Shown: positions 1 to 9,235 of the stretch, piece after piece
How positions within the stretch are numbered: the first letter of the stretch is position 1
Layout of the letters: every line of letters begins with the position of its first letter
Assembly: GCA_031255115.1 (NCBI GenBank)
Contig: JAIRTD010000309.1
Location: 1 to 10,455 of the forward strand
Source: Spirochaetaceae bacterium
GTDB lineage: Bacteria > Spirochaetota > Spirochaetia > Treponematales > Breznakiellaceae
Reading direction: 5' to 3'
DNA length: 10,455 nucleotides
Position numbers and translations under genes: made by a program
The notes under the pieces: generated by a model
Told to the model about the DNA's origin: nothing
The model's input: only the letters and a program-made list of their open reading frames with translations
Databases searched by the model: none

Positions 1-1582
1 GTGCTGGAGTGTCCGGCGTGCCGGGAGTGCTGTCTTGGGACGCGGGACGCGCTGCGTTTCCGGCACGTTCAGGCGGAGCGCCGGCCATTACAATCAGGGG
101 CTGTGTCCGCGAAAGCGCCGAACTGTTTCCTTCCATGTCGGTCTGGAAAACACCCCAGTAGTAGCGGCCCGGCATAAGCCCTGCTTCTCTGGCGTTAAAC
201 GCAGAGTAATTGTTGAGTTCCTGTCTCCGTATGAGGGGATCACTTAAGTCTTCATTCCGCGAAAGCAAAAAGGTATAGTATGCGGCGTCGGCTTCGACCT
301 TCCAGGTAAAATAGCTGTCCTGCTGGGCTTCAAGGTATACGGTCTCAATCTGGCCCTGTATTTGTGGAGAGGCAAGTTCGGACGCCTCGTCAATGGTAAA
401 GGAATGTACCGCTGAGATTTGGGCCGTTCCTGTATAGTCTCTTGGATATACCGGCGTAACCCTCCAGTAAAACGAACCGGTGGAGAATCCGGAATGTACT
501 ATCGAAACCGTATCGCCCCCGGCGCTCTGGACCATGGCGGAGAACAGGGGATTTTCCAGTGTCGGAGAAGAAGAAACTTCTATTAAATACGACGCAGGGC
601 CTTCGAGGGCCTGCCACTGAAACCTGATGCCCGGCCATGAGGTATAGAAGCGGAAACGCTCGTTCTGCGCCGGGCGGTACAGTTCGGGCGGCGGGGCGTA
701 TACAAGGGTAAGTTTGCCGCTGACTCCGCCCGTCCTGATTTCCGCGTTTGCTTCGGAAGAAGGATAGGCCCGCCAGTAATACACTCCGTTTACAAGATAG
801 GGCGTTTCTTCGCCGCCTTCGCTTTCCCTGCTTTCGACAATACGGGTAAAGCTCCGGTCTTCGGCAATATCAAGCCGCACCCGCTCCTGCGGGGCAAAGC
901 CTATGCGGTTCCAGCGGAAGGCTACTGCAAGCGGCCCGCTGCTCTGGTTAAGAAATTTCGTCTGCGGCGCAGGAGCAACTACCGCCACCCGCGCCCCGGT
1001 TGAATATACTTCCCCGGCGGTAAGGGTGCGTTGTTCTCCGCCCTGCCGTATCCCGGCGCTGCCTTCCAGCACCTGCACTTCGAGGCCCTTTCCGCCGCCT
1101 GGCAGCGTGGCGGAAACAAGGGCTCCGCCCGCCGCGTCTACGGTAACGCCGCCTCCGGTGATGCGGAGGCTTCTGTCCAGGGCCGCGGCGGAAACGCTTC
1201 CTTCGGCAAGGTCTATCAGGGTTCCCGTCCTGTCCGTCTGTATGCGGATAAGGGTATTCTCTTCCAGGGTAAGAATTCCGCCGTCCGCAAAGAGGCTCAC
1301 AGTTGCCTCGGACATATTCGCCGTTCTCACCGTGTCCCCGTCATATACGGGGCTTTCCCTTTTCAGGCGTTCCCAGAGTATACGATCGGAAAAACGCCGC
1401 TGCGCCGCCCGGTACTTCCAGGTAACAATGCCGGAGGGCGTTTCGTCGAGCCGTGTTAAAGACAGGTTCAAATCCTGCCAGAATAAAAACAGGCAGACCG
1501 CGGCGGCGGCGGCGTACAGGCAGATAAAAACAGCGTCCCCGGGGCCAAGTTTTTTTTCTTCAGGGTGGTCCGTATCCCTCAT
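1..1582 (-). CDS. FecR-domain membrane-anchored protein with three ~103-residue repeats (C-terminus cut by window edge)
   Basis: The reading frame is open from an ATG at 1582 to the left edge, 527 codons without a stop. The start lies three bases after the cyclase stop, with AGGA about nine bases upstream, so the two genes are probably coupled. Residues 17-35 form one hydrophobic segment (AVFICLYAAAAAVCLFLFW), an N-terminal membrane anchor. Residues ~50-200 resemble a FecR domain: GIVTWKYRAAQRRFSDRILW, then SPVYDGDTVRT, SEATVSLFADGGILTLEENT and a glycine-rich beta pattern. Three similar modules follow, with aromatic motifs YYWRAYP (W270), FYWRVTP (W373) and YYWGVFQ (W476) exactly 103 residues apart, and F-x-W motifs at W224, W323 and W427. 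They look like fibronectin-III/Ig-type beta folds. From ~500 the chain becomes a Pro/Ala/Ser/Thr-rich linker. Most of the protein should be extracytoplasmic. No FecI-type sigma factor is in view, so classical iron-citrate signalling is not implied; a structural or ligand-sensing envelope role is inferred. Confidence 0.88.
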   Translation of the reverse strand, partial: MRDTDHPEEKKLGPGDAVFICLYAAAAAVCLFLFWQDLNLSLTRLDETPSGIVTWKYRAAQRRFSDRILWERLKRESPVYDGDTVRTANMSEATVSLFADGGILTLEENTLIRIQTDRTGTLIDLAEGSVSAAALDRSLRITGGGVTVDAAGGALVSATLPGGGKGLEVQVLEGSAGIRQGGEQRTLTAGEVYSTGARVAVVAPAPQTKFLNQSSGPLAVAFRWNRIGFAPQERVRLDIAEDRSFTRIVESRESEGGEETPYLVNGVYYWRAYPSSEANAEIRTGGVSGKLTLVYAPPPELYRPAQNERFRFYTSWPGIRFQWQALEGPASYLIEVSSSPTLENPLFSAMVQSAGGDTVSIVHSGFSTGSFYWRVTPVYPRDYTGTAQISAVHSFTIDEASELASPQIQGQIETVYLEAQQDSYFTWKVEADAAYYTFLLSRNEDLSDPLIRRQELNNYSAFNAREAGLMPGRYYWGVFQTDMEGNSSALSRTQPLIVMAGAPPERAGNAARPASQDSTPGTPDTPA

Positions 1583-1585
1583 GCG

Positions 1586-3508
1586 TTATTCCTGTGGCTC
1601 TATCTTGTATTTCTTTTCCTCCGCCATTGTGTTCAGGCGGGAAAGATCCGGCGCTTTAATATTCAACAGCGTCCGCAGTTCGGCAAGCGTTTTCGGCCCC
1701 CGGACGCCTTGTATGTTTACCACGGCAAAGATACGCAGGGGTTTTTCTTTTCCTTTTACCCGCGCGGGCGGCATTTCTTCGGTTATGAGTTTGTTCCCGA
1801 TAAGGCGCCAGGTGTCTTCGGTAATAAGAATATCCGTACCAAAAGCTTTGTTTAGTTCCTCCGCCCTGCTTGCCAGATTTACCGGGCCGCCTATAACCGT
1901 ATACTCCATGCGCCGTTCCGATCCTATCTGCCCGGCGGTAACAATACCCGAATTGATGCCGCAGCCAATGCGCACAGGCGGATTTTTTCTGTCATCGGCG
2001 CTGCGGCCCTTGTTCATGTCAATGAGCGCGGCCCGCATGAGGAGCGCCGCCTTGACGCAGTTATACGCATCCGCTTCGGGGCTTCCGGCTGTATAGGCCG
2101 TTCCCCAATGGGCCATCACCGCGTCGCCCATAAATTTGTCCACCACGCCGCCGGTTTTTTCTACACATTCAACCATGCGGGTAAAGTATTCGTTGAGCCA
2201 TTTAACAATGCGGTCCGAAGCGCCGTCTCCGTATTCTTCGATAAAGTTTTCGCTTTTTTCCGTAAAGCCCCGTATGTCCGAAAAGAAAACAGTCGCGTGC
2301 TTGGGGAGGCCTCCCGGCCTGATTTCGCCCCGCATGGCCCGAAGCGCGATCTCCTGGTTGGTGAATCTTCCGAATATCCCCAGCGCCTGGCTCATCTTTT
2401 GAAAACTGGTCGTTAAAAGACCTATTTCGTCCCGGGTTTTTGGTTTCAGGGCAAGTTCAAAATTCCCGCCTTCTATGTGCCGCGCCGCCGAGGCGAGGCC
2501 CCGTACCGGGCCGCTGATGGTTTTGCTGAACAGCCAGATAAAGAGGCCCGAAATAAAGAGCACCGCAGCGCTCAGGTAGATGTTCCTGCGCGTCGTTGCC
2601 TCTACCCCCTCAAAGACTCTGGTCTCTTCTATATTGGTAATCACCGCCGCGTTGGCTATGGTCAGCCTGGTATAGGCCGCAAAAAGCCGTCTGCCGTCTT
2701 CGTCGGCAGAGAGATTCTGCTGGCTTGCCCGGGGGTTTTCCCACATGGAACGAATGAAGGGCCTGTTCCCCAGATTAACGGCGACGGCGGCAAGTTCCGC
2801 GTTGGGATGTACCAGCACATCTGAGGCGTCATTAACCATATATGTGGCATTGGCGCCGGTTCCAAATGTTTCGCTTAAAGTTTCGGAAGAAAAAAGAACC
2901 AGCGCCGCCCCGGCGGAAGCTGTTCCGTAGCGGGGGTAGATGAGGGCCAGGAGCGGAACGCCAAACGACGGTGAGGCGTTTCTGATAAGGGCCTCGCCGC
3001 TCTCGGCTCTGCGCAGACTGAGAAACTCCGCTTCAAGAAAACTGTCCAGCATTTCCTGGACTATATCGTTCTCGCGGAAAAAGCGCTCGTTCATCAGGAT
3101 AAGGGCGTCGCCGCCCAAAGACGCCACCGCGGCGATGTGGCGGTTTTCGTCAAAAAAGTACGACGCGGCCTGTTCGGCCAGAGCCACCCGCTGCCCGCCC
3201 GGCAGCCGCGCGGCCGCGTCCAGGGTATTGAGCAGCACATTGACGCCGGAACGCAGACCGGTAAGGACGGTCTCGGCTTCCGCCGCAGAGCGTTTGTTTA
3301 CCGTAAAGTTATTGTCCTCGGCCGTTATGCGTATGTCCTGGGTAATCATGTACGACACCAGCGCCGTAATCGCCCCAAGAGACAGGATCGAAATAACGCT
3401 TATAATAACAATCAGCTTTATCCCGATGGGATACCTGACCGCGTCGCCCTCTGTCTTTTTCAAACCAGCCTCCAGTTCCGGAATCTTCTCCATACCCAAT
3501 AATGACAC
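1586..3508 (-). CDS. Membrane-bound class III adenylate cyclase with extracytoplasmic sensor and HAMP domains
   Basis: This enzyme should convert ATP to cAMP at the inner membrane in response to an external cue. From a GTG at 3508 the protein has 640 residues. TM1 is at ~28-54, an extracytoplasmic sensor region (Cache-like in size and position) at ~55-308, TM2 at ~310-328, and HAMP at ~329-385 with DEIGLLTTSFQKM. The catalytic domain covers ~400-600. Metal-binding aspartates are D411 (FFSDIRGFT) and D462 (DKFMGDAVM); the purine-specifying pair is K458 and T537 (EYTVIG); transition-state residues are N544 and R548 (NLASR). The Lys-Thr pair fits class IIIb adenylate cyclases such as CyaC, so cAMP is preferred over cGMP by inference. 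One oddity is GGP where GDx is usual before the VN motif. The start is uncertain: neither the GTG at 3508 nor the ATG at 3493 has a clear Shine-Dalgarno. A possible -10 at 3514-3519 would put the mRNA 5' end near 3507 and favour the ATG. About 30 bases separate this gene from yejF. Confidence 0.95.
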   Translation of the reverse strand: MSLLGMEKIPELEAGLKKTEGDAVRYPIGIKLIVIISVISILSLGAITALVSYMITQDIRITAEDNNFTVNKRSAAEAETVLTGLRSGVNVLLNTLDAAARLPGGQRVALAEQAASYFFDENRHIAAVASLGGDALILMNERFFRENDIVQEMLDSFLEAEFLSLRRAESGEALIRNASPSFGVPLLALIYPRYGTASAGAALVLFSSETLSETFGTGANATYMVNDASDVLVHPNAELAAVAVNLGNRPFIRSMWENPRASQQNLSADEDGRRLFAAYTRLTIANAAVITNIEETRVFEGVEATTRRNIYLSAAVLFISGLFIWLFSKTISGPVRGLASAARHIEGGNFELALKPKTRDEIGLLTTSFQKMSQALGIFGRFTNQEIALRAMRGEIRPGGLPKHATVFFSDIRGFTEKSENFIEEYGDGASDRIVKWLNEYFTRMVECVEKTGGVVDKFMGDAVMAHWGTAYTAGSPEADAYNCVKAALLMRAALIDMNKGRSADDRKNPPVRIGCGINSGIVTAGQIGSERRMEYTVIGGPVNLASRAEELNKAFGTDILITEDTWRLIGNKLITEEMPPARVKGKEKPLRIFAVVNIQGVRGPKTLAELRTLLNIKAPDLSRLNTMAEEKKYKIEPQE

Positions 3509-3513
3509 GGTTT

Positions 3514-3519
3514 AGTATA
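3514..3519 (-). promoter_or_regulatory. Possible -10 element (TATACT) upstream of the cyclase gene
   Basis: On the minus strand TATACT stands 5 bases before the GTG and 20 before the ATG of the cyclase gene. No good -35 hexamer lies 16-18 bases upstream (CTGAAT at a 17-base spacing). It would make a cyclase-fecR transcript independent of the yej operon. This is a weak call, because AT-rich hexamers of this kind occur by chance. Confidence 0.25.
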
Positions 3520-3538
3520 AAATGCAACGGAAGAGAAT

Positions 3539-5185
3539 TCAGGTAAAGGCGGTTCTTAAAAGTTCTTTTGTATAATCTTCCCTGGGGTTTTCCATGATTT
3601 CGACAGTGGGGCCCGCTTCGACAATTTTCCCTGCCTTCATGATGATGAGGCCGGAGCAGAGACGCCTGACCAGGCGGAGATCGTGGCTTATAAATATATA
3701 CGAAAGATTTCGTCTTGCCTGGAGTTCCCTTAAAAGTTGTACAACCTGAAACTGTATGGTCCTGTCGAGGCTTGAGGTAGGTTCGTCAAGGACGAGGATT
3801 TCCGGTTCAAGTATGAGGCTTCGGGCCAGGGCTATGCGCTGCCTTTGACCTCCCGAAAACTCATTGGGGTAGCGCTCAAGAAAGGCTTCGTCGCCCATGC
3901 CCACTTCTCCAAGCGCCTTTAGCACCCGCTCCCGGCGTTCTTCTTTTTCGCAGAGCCTGTGTATAAAGAGCCCTTCTCCCACAATGTTTTCGATGGTCAT
4001 TCGGGGATTCAGAGCACCGTAAGGGTCCTGAAAGATAATCTGCATTTTGCGCCGTAAGGGCCTCAGGCTGTTTTCGTCAAGATTTTCGATTTCCCGTTTG
4101 TCGACTATTATGGATCCGCTGCTTTTTTCGAGCCTGAGCAGGGCCTTGCCCAGGGTGGTTTTGCCCGAACCGCTTTCACCGGCAATGCCCAGGCTCTGTC
4201 CCCTTTGGAGTGTAAAGCTGACGCCGTCAACCGCCCTGACATGATCTTTTACCCGCCTCAAAAATCCTTTTTTTATGGGGAAGTATACCTTGAGGTCCCG
4301 CAGCTCCACCACAGCCGGAGCGGAAGGATCGGCCGGGGGTATGGTCTTGTCGTCATCTCCCAGGAGAAGCCGCGTGTATTCTTCTTTTGGCGAACCAAAG
4401 ACTTCCGCCACAGCGCCGCTTTCTATGATTCTTCCGTCCCGCATTACCGCCACGCGGCCGGCGATGCGCTTCACTACTTCAAGATTATGGGTAATAAAGA
4501 GGACCGCCATGCCCAGTTCATTTTGAAGTTCCTGTATCAGGGTGAGTATCTGGTCCTGTATGGTTACGTCAAGAGCCGTGGTCGGTTCGTCGGCAATGAG
4601 GAGCCGCGGTTTGTTGAGGAGGGCCAGGGCTATCATGACCCGCTGTCGCTCGCCGCCCGAAAGTTCGTGGGGGTAGGCGTTAAGCCGCTTTTCGGCATCC
4701 CTGAGACCTACCCGCGTAAGCCAGTCAAGGACAAGGGTCCGCCCTTTTTGCCGCGAAATTCCCTGATGGAGAAAGAGGGATTCGGCAAGCTGTTTTTCGA
4801 TAGTGTGCAGAGGATTGAGGGAAGTCATGGGTTCCTGAAAAATCATCCCCATGTCCCTGCCGCGGATTTCCCTGAGTTCGTTTTCCTTCATGGCAAGAAT
4901 ATTCCTGCCCTGAAAGAGTATCTCCCCGCCGGGATACTGTATCCACTCCTCGTTTATAAGCCGCATCAGGGCCTGGGCGCTGACGGTTTTGCCGCTGCCT
5001 GATTCGCCTACCAGGGCAAAGGTTTCGTGTTCGTCAATGTAAAAGTCAATGCCCCTGACCACTTCGCGAAAAGCCGCCCCGCCGTCAGTCCCCGGCGCAA
5101 AATCCTGCCCGCCGGTCCGCCCCCGGCCAAAAGCCGCCCGAAACCCCCTGTACTCTACCAGATGCGCCTCTTTCGGTATTGTCAT
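3539..5185 (-). CDS. yejF: YejF-type double ATPase of oligopeptide/microcin C ABC importer
   Basis: This is the cytoplasmic energy-coupling subunit of the YejABEF importer, with two ABC nucleotide-binding domains fused in 548 residues (E. coli YejF is ~529). NBD1: Walker A GESGSGKT at 60-67, Q-loop Q117, signature LSGGE at 175-179, Walker B LLIADE at 195-200, H-loop H233. NBD2: Walker A GESGSGKT at 336-343, Q-loop Q386, signature FSGGQ at 443-447, Walker B LVLDEP at 464-469, H-loop H501. Both sites look catalytically complete. A Gly-rich stretch before the first Walker A (~18-40) is a little longer than I expect. The ATG at 5185 overlaps the yejE stop as ATGA. It is preceded by GGAGG at 5191-5195 with five bases of spacing, which fixes the start. 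The Opp/Dpp type of fused ATPase is the only real alternative, and the neighbours decide for Yej. Confidence 0.96.
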   Translation of the reverse strand: MTIPKEAHLVEYRGFRAAFGRGRTGGQDFAPGTDGGAAFREVVRGIDFYIDEHETFALVGESGSGKTVSAQALMRLINEEWIQYPGGEILFQGRNILAMKENELREIRGRDMGMIFQEPMTSLNPLHTIEKQLAESLFLHQGISRQKGRTLVLDWLTRVGLRDAEKRLNAYPHELSGGERQRVMIALALLNKPRLLIADEPTTALDVTIQDQILTLIQELQNELGMAVLFITHNLEVVKRIAGRVAVMRDGRIIESGAVAEVFGSPKEEYTRLLLGDDDKTIPPADPSAPAVVELRDLKVYFPIKKGFLRRVKDHVRAVDGVSFTLQRGQSLGIAGESGSGKTTLGKALLRLEKSSGSIIVDKREIENLDENSLRPLRRKMQIIFQDPYGALNPRMTIENIVGEGLFIHRLCEKEERRERVLKALGEVGMGDEAFLERYPNEFSGGQRQRIALARSLILEPEILVLDEPTSSLDRTIQFQVVQLLRELQARRNLSYIFISHDLRLVRRLCSGLIIMKAGKIVEAGPTVEIMENPREDYTKELLRTAFT

Positions 5186-6318
5186 ACATTCCTCCGGGGA
5201 TCAAAGGCGTCCCGTATGCCTTCGCCTATGAATACGAGGAGGGTCAGGGTCAGCGCGAGAATGACAAAGGCCGCTATGCCCAGCCAGGGCGCCTGCAGGT
5301 TTGCCTTGCCCTGGGCAAGGAGTTCTCCCAGGGACGGAGAACCTACCGGCAGCCCGAAGCCCAAAAAGTCAAGGGAAGTCAGGGTGGTAATGGAACCGCC
5401 CAGTATAAAAGGCAGGTAGCTCAGGGCGCTGGTCATGGCGTTGGGGAGTATATGGACAAACATGATACGGCTGTGCCGCATTCCCATGGCCCGCGCGGCA
5501 AGAACATATTCAAAATTTCTGGCCCTGAGGAATTCGGCCCGCACCACGCCTACGAGACTCATCCAGCCAAAGAGGAGGGTAATGCCCAAAAGCCAGAAGA
5601 AGTTTGGCTCTATGACGCTTGACAGTATGATGAGGAGAAAGAGGGTGGGCATGCCCGACCAGACTTCCATAAAACGCTGAAAGACCAGGTCCAGTTTGCC
5701 GCCGTAATAACCCTGCAAGGCCCCCAGGGTAACGCCGATTATCGAAGAAAAAAACGTCAGCGTTAGGCCAAAGAGCACCGAAATCCTGAAACCATAGAGA
5801 AGCCGGGCAGCAACGTCCCTGCCCCGGTCGTCGGTTCCAAACCAGTTTTCCCTGCCGGGCGGCGAAGGAGCCGGGCTGGGCAGATTGTAATTGATGGTAT
5901 TGTGGCTAAAGCCTATGGGGGGCTTTAAGATCCAGCCCTTTGCCGTAATGCGCTCGATAATATAGGGGTCCCGGTAATCGGCGTTAATGTCGAATTCGCC
6001 GTCAAAGACCAGTTCAGAATAATTTTTGAACACCGGAAAATAAAATTTGCCGTCATAGCGCACCAGTATGGGCCTGTCATTGGCGACAAATTCAGAAAGA
6101 AGACTGATGACAAAAAGAACGCCGAAAATCCACAGGGACACATACCCCCGCCTGTGCCTCTTAAAGCGTTCCCAGCGTCCGGGCCGGGTAGTACGGATTT
6201 TTTGCGCACGGGCTTTGCGCTTATCCGTGTGGTTTGTACCGATTGTACCGGCTGTACCGATTGTGCCGTTTGCGCGGTCAGCGTAATCCATGCGGTCCGG
6301 CTTCGTCGTTGCTTTCAT
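5182..6318 (-). CDS. yejE: YejE-type ABC importer permease with unusual N-terminal extension
   Basis: Inner-membrane permease, partner of YejB. The family signature is clear: [20 protein letters not shown] (TM1, ~61-80), [20 protein letters not shown] (82-101), then [20 protein letters not shown] and the BPD_transp_1 domain from ~175. The coupling (EAA) loop is at ~269-294 ([20 protein letters not shown]). Later membrane segments lie at roughly 178-200, 213-238, 242-264, 296-316 and 345-366. It ends in [11 protein letters not shown], as in E. coli YejE. The length is 378 against ~341 in E. coli. The excess is a hydrophilic tail (residues 1-47) with [12 protein letters not shown] repeats and a basic KRKARAQK patch ahead of the conserved [13 protein letters not shown]. 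The ATG at 6318 overlaps the yejB stop as ATGA and has GAGG about eight bases upstream. A downstream ATG at codon 10 is possible but has no visible ribosome site. Confidence 0.96.
   Translation of the reverse strand: MKATTKPDRMDYADRANGTIGTAGTIGTNHTDKRKARAQKIRTTRPGRWERFKRHRRGYVSLWIFGVLFVISLLSEFVANDRPILVRYDGKFYFPVFKNYSELVFDGEFDINADYRDPYIIERITAKGWILKPPIGFSHNTINYNLPSPAPSPPGRENWFGTDDRGRDVAARLLYGFRISVLFGLTLTFFSSIIGVTLGALQGYYGGKLDLVFQRFMEVWSGMPTLFLLIILSSVIEPNFFWLLGITLLFGWMSLVGVVRAEFLRARNFEYVLAARAMGMRHSRIMFVHILPNAMTSALSYLPFILGGSITTLTSLDFLGFGLPVGSPSLGELLAQGKANLQAPWLGIAAFVILALTLTLLVFIGEGIRDAFDPRRNV
5191..5195 (-). promoter_or_regulatory. Shine-Dalgarno of yejF inside the end of yejE
   Basis: GGAGG lies five bases before the yejF ATG, within the codons for the last residues of YejE (RRNV). 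It fixes the yejF start at 5185 and shows that the two genes are translated in a coupled way. Confidence 0.8.
6232..6267 (-). repeat. Short in-frame tandem repeat in the yejE N-terminal region (4 x 9 bases)
   Basis: Four 9-base units of the form GGx-ACA-xxx, also readable as two 18-base units, encode [12 protein letters not shown] at residues 18-29. The units GGCACAATCGGTACAGCC and GGTACAATCGGTACAAAC differ at few bases. Changes in copy number would lengthen or shorten the cytoplasmic tail without shifting the frame. Confidence 0.75.
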
Positions 6319-7409
6319 CGCCGCGCCTCAAAATCAATGCGGGGGTCAATAAGGGTATACATAAGATCGCTTACCAGCGAGAGGAGAAGGCCCAGGAGGG
6401 TAAAAATGTACAGGGTGGCAAAGATAACCGGATAATCCCGCTGCATGGTGGATTCAAAACCCAGGAGCCCAAGGCCCTCCAGAGAAAAAATTACCTCAAT
6501 CAACACCGATCCGGTAAAGAACATGGAAATAAAGGCCGCGGGAAATCCGGCAATGACAATGAGCATGGCGTTGCGGAACACATGCTTTAAGAGTATGGCT
6601 TTTTCGGTAAGACCCTTTGCCCTGGCGGTCATCACATACTGTTTATGAATCTCGTCCAGAAAGGAATTTTTAGTCAGCATGGTAAGGGACGCAAAACCGC
6701 CTATAATCATGGCGCATATAGGCAGAACCAAATGCCAAAAATAGTCGAGTATTTTTTCGGCAAGCGTCATGGTCCCCGCGTCAACGGAAAAAAGCCCCCT
6801 CAGGGGAAAAATTTTAAGAAAGCCGCCCCCGGCAAAAAGCACGACCAGAAGCACGGCAAAGAGAAAAGAAGGAATGGCGTTGCCCAGCACTACGGCGGTA
6901 CTGGTCCACAGATCAAAACGGCTGCCGTTCCGTACGGCCTTGCGTATCCCCAGAGGTATGGACACCAGGTAGATAATCAGGGTACTCCACAAACCCAGAG
7001 AGATGGACACCGGAAGCCTTTCGGCAATGAGGCCCAGCACCGATCGCCCCTTAAAAAGGCTGTCGCCAAAATTAAAGGTGGCGTAATTTTTAAGCATATC
7101 AAGATAGCGCGCCCAAATGGGCTTGTTAAAACCATAGCGCGCTTCAATCTCCGCTATAACCTCCGGATCAAGACCCCTAGCCCCCCGGTACGCGCTGTCG
7201 CCGCTTCTTTGCAGCTCCCCCTGGGCCCCTTCGCCGCCGCTGCCCGACACTCTTTCCATGGGGGCCCCTTCGCCAAGGCCCTGCATATTCGCTATGGCCT
7301 GGTCCACCGGGCCGCCTGGGGCAATTTGTACTATGAAAAAATTGATAGTGATAATCGCCCAGAGCGTGGGGATAATCAAAAGCAGCCGCCGCCCTATATA
7401 TCCGGTCAT
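6315..7409 (-). CDS. yejB: YejB-type ABC importer permease
   Basis: Inner-membrane permease of the Yej importer, pairing with YejE to form the channel. The start is taken as the ATG at 7409, because it overlaps the yejA stop as ATGA like the other two junctions. It gives 364 residues, the length I recall for E. coli YejB. A GTG three codons upstream (7418) is the alternative. TM1 is at ~8-29 ([20 protein letters not shown]), followed by [16 protein letters not shown] and a Gly-rich periplasmic loop (~44-80, ending [10 protein letters not shown]), as in E. coli YejB. The BPD_transp_1 domain begins near 130 ([20 protein letters not shown]). The EAA coupling loop is [20 protein letters not shown] at ~248-267. 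The conserved C-terminal pattern [11 protein letters not shown]...[10 protein letters not shown] is present, and the protein ends [13 protein letters not shown] see no defect. Confidence 0.97.
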   Translation of the reverse strand: MTGYIGRRLLLIIPTLWAIITINFFIVQIAPGGPVDQAIANMQGLGEGAPMERVSGSGGEGAQGELQRSGDSAYRGARGLDPEVIAEIEARYGFNKPIWARYLDMLKNYATFNFGDSLFKGRSVLGLIAERLPVSISLGLWSTLIIYLVSIPLGIRKAVRNGSRFDLWTSTAVVLGNAIPSFLFAVLLVVLFAGGGFLKIFPLRGLFSVDAGTMTLAEKILDYFWHLVLPICAMIIGGFASLTMLTKNSFLDEIHKQYVMTARAKGLTEKAILLKHVFRNAMLIVIAGFPAAFISMFFTGSVLIEVIFSLEGLGLLGFESTMQRDYPVIFATLYIFTLLGLLLSLVSDLMYTLIDPRIDFEARR

Positions 7410-9211
7410 CGTATCCACCAGGTATCAAGACCCACATCGTACCTGGGCCTGACTTCCGGCCTGCCGAATTTATCGGCATAGGCCAGACGGAATTTCGCCA
7501 AATGCCACTGGGGTATCACATAATGATTCCAGGTAAGCACCCGGTCCAGGGCCCGCCCCCAGGCAAGAAGAGCTTCTTTATCCCCCTGGTGGTCCAGGAT
7601 ACCTTCCACAAGATAATCCACCGCCGTATCCACAACCCCGGCCGTGTTCCAGGTAGAATCAACCATCGACGAATGCCAGCGCTGGAGCAGCCCCGAATCA
7701 GGAAAATAGTTGGCGTCGTAGCCTTCGTTTATTATATCAAAATCCCGCGAGCGAAGCCGGTTGACATACTGGCTTACATCCACCTGGCGTATGCGCATAT
7801 TAATTCCGTAGCGTTCAAGATTGCGCTGCAGGGGAACCGCAATGCGCTCCGAAGAAACATCATAAATTAAAAGTTCAAAGGCCATTTGTTCGCCCGTATC
7901 CCGGCGGACCATTCTGCCCTGCCTGAGCTCCCAGCCGGCCTCGTTAAAGAGGGCAAGAGCCTCCCGCATCTGGGACCGTATAAAACCGGAACCGTCGCTT
8001 ACAGGCGGCTGATATTCCCTGGTAAACAGCTCCGGGGCAACCAGGTCTTGTATGGGAGCGAGAATTGCCAGCTCGTCTTCGCCGGGAAGAGAACGGGCCT
8101 CGTATTCAGTATTCTGAAAGTAACTCCTCGTCCTCGTATACTGGCCGTAAAACAGATTTTTGTTCATCCATTCAAAATCCATAAGGTAGTTCAGGGCCAT
8201 CCGCACCCGGCGATCCTGAAACATGGGCCGCTGAATATTAAACACAAAAGCCTGCATATTTTGCGGTATCTCGTGGGGAATTTCTTCCCGGAGTATGCGG
8301 CCCTCCTCAATCAGCTTTCCCGTATAGTTCACCGCCCAGTTCATGGCCACGTTTTCTACCCTGAGATCGTATTCCCCGGCCTTAAACGCCTCAAACGCCA
8401 CATTGGCGTCCCGGTAATAATCGTAACGTATCGTATCAAAATTGTAACTCCCCCGGTTTACCGGAAGATCCTTTGCCCAGTAATCCCTGACCCGCTCCAG
8501 CACCACATACTGCCCCATACCGTATTCCCTGACCCGGTACGCCCCGGTACCCAGCGGCGGAACAAGCAGCGGCTCGGAAAAATCGTGGTTCTCCCAAAAC
8601 CGCCTGGGAAAAACCGGCAAAGTACAAAGGTCTACCATCATCTCCTTGTCCCCGCTCACCGGAAGATCAAAACGGACCCGCCCCTTGTCCAGGACGCTGA
8701 CCCTGACACCCTCAAAACGGGTCTTAAAAAAAGGAACCCCCTTCTCGTAGATAATGGTAAAAGAAAAAGCCGCGTCAAAAGCGGTAATCGGCTCTCCCTC
8801 CTGATCCCGCGCCTCAGGATTGATGTAGAGAATGAAAAAAGAATAATCCTCGGCATATTCGATTTTTTCCGCCACCAGAGGATAGTACACACCGCTTTCG
8901 TCCAGAGACGCCGCCATAAGCGTATCGTAAAAATAGACCCAGCCCGCCGCGCAGCTCCCCCGCAGAGCGTAACGATGAAAATTATCATAAGTACCTATAG
9001 TGGCAAGCGTAAGAGAACCACCCTTGGGCGCGTCAGGATTCACATAATCAAAATGAGAAAACCCGTCAGGATACCCCGGCTCCCCCAGCATAGAAATAGA
9101 AAAAGCGGTAATAGTCCTCTCGGGAACGCTCCGGGACAGCCCCCCATCCTGACCATTAAGCGGCAAAACAAAAACAGACAGAACACAAAGAACAGCCAAA
9201 CCCGGCTTCAC
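7406..9211 (-). CDS. yejA: YejA-type periplasmic oligopeptide-binding protein
   Basis: Substrate-binding subunit of the Yej importer (SBP_bac_5 / peptide-binding family), expected to capture oligopeptides in the periplasm. The family hallmark is [20 protein letters not shown] followed by [13 protein letters not shown] (residues ~51-84). Later features include [15 protein letters not shown] and the closing [20 protein letters not shown]. The frame is open from a TTG at 9265, but that TTG is the -35 box of a promoter. I therefore choose the GTG at 9211, preceded by GGGAGGG at 9216-9222 with good spacing. It gives 601 residues (E. coli YejA ~604) starting with a typical signal peptide ([20 protein letters not shown]). 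An ATG at 9226 is a weaker choice. No convincing lipobox is seen, so the protein is more likely soluble than a lipoprotein. Its cargo cannot be read from sequence: peptides generally, with microcin C-like compounds known for E. coli. Confidence 0.95.
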   Translation of the reverse strand: MKPGLAVLCVLSVFVLPLNGQDGGLSRSVPERTITAFSISMLGEPGYPDGFSHFDYVNPDAPKGGSLTLATIGTYDNFHRYALRGSCAAGWVYFYDTLMAASLDESGVYYPLVAEKIEYAEDYSFFILYINPEARDQEGEPITAFDAAFSFTIIYEKGVPFFKTRFEGVRVSVLDKGRVRFDLPVSGDKEMMVDLCTLPVFPRRFWENHDFSEPLLVPPLGTGAYRVREYGMGQYVVLERVRDYWAKDLPVNRGSYNFDTIRYDYYRDANVAFEAFKAGEYDLRVENVAMNWAVNYTGKLIEEGRILREEIPHEIPQNMQAFVFNIQRPMFQDRRVRMALNYLMDFEWMNKNLFYGQYTRTRSYFQNTEYEARSLPGEDELAILAPIQDLVAPELFTREYQPPVSDGSGFIRSQMREALALFNEAGWELRQGRMVRRDTGEQMAFELLIYDVSSERIAVPLQRNLERYGINMRIRQVDVSQYVNRLRSRDFDIINEGYDANYFPDSGLLQRWHSSMVDSTWNTAGVVDTAVDYLVEGILDHQGDKEALLAWGRALDRVLTWNHYVIPQWHLAKFRLAYADKFGRPEVRPRYDVGLDTWWIR

Positions 9212-9235
9212 GCTTCCCTCCCTCATTTCCCCTAT

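Noticed and set aside
903..2096. Long plus-strand open frame of 397 codons
   Set aside because: It lies antisense to the FecR and cyclase genes, is rich in Arg, Ser and Pro with no domain pattern, and has no ribosome site. It is a GC-driven shadow frame.
3509..3538. Possible terminator between yejF and the cyclase gene
   Set aside because: The 30-base gap has no stem followed by a T-tract, so I see no transcription stop here.
4205..5002. Plus-strand open frame of 265 codons
   Set aside because: It is antisense to yejF, whose two sets of ATPase motifs occupy the region.
6645..7481. Plus-strand open frame of 278 codons
   Set aside because: It is antisense to yejB and has no recognisable domain, whereas YejB matches its family over the whole length.
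9209..9211. YejA as a lipoprotein
   Set aside because: The only early cysteine, in LAVLC, sits inside the hydrophobic core of the signal peptide without a proper lipobox, so a soluble periplasmic protein is more likely.
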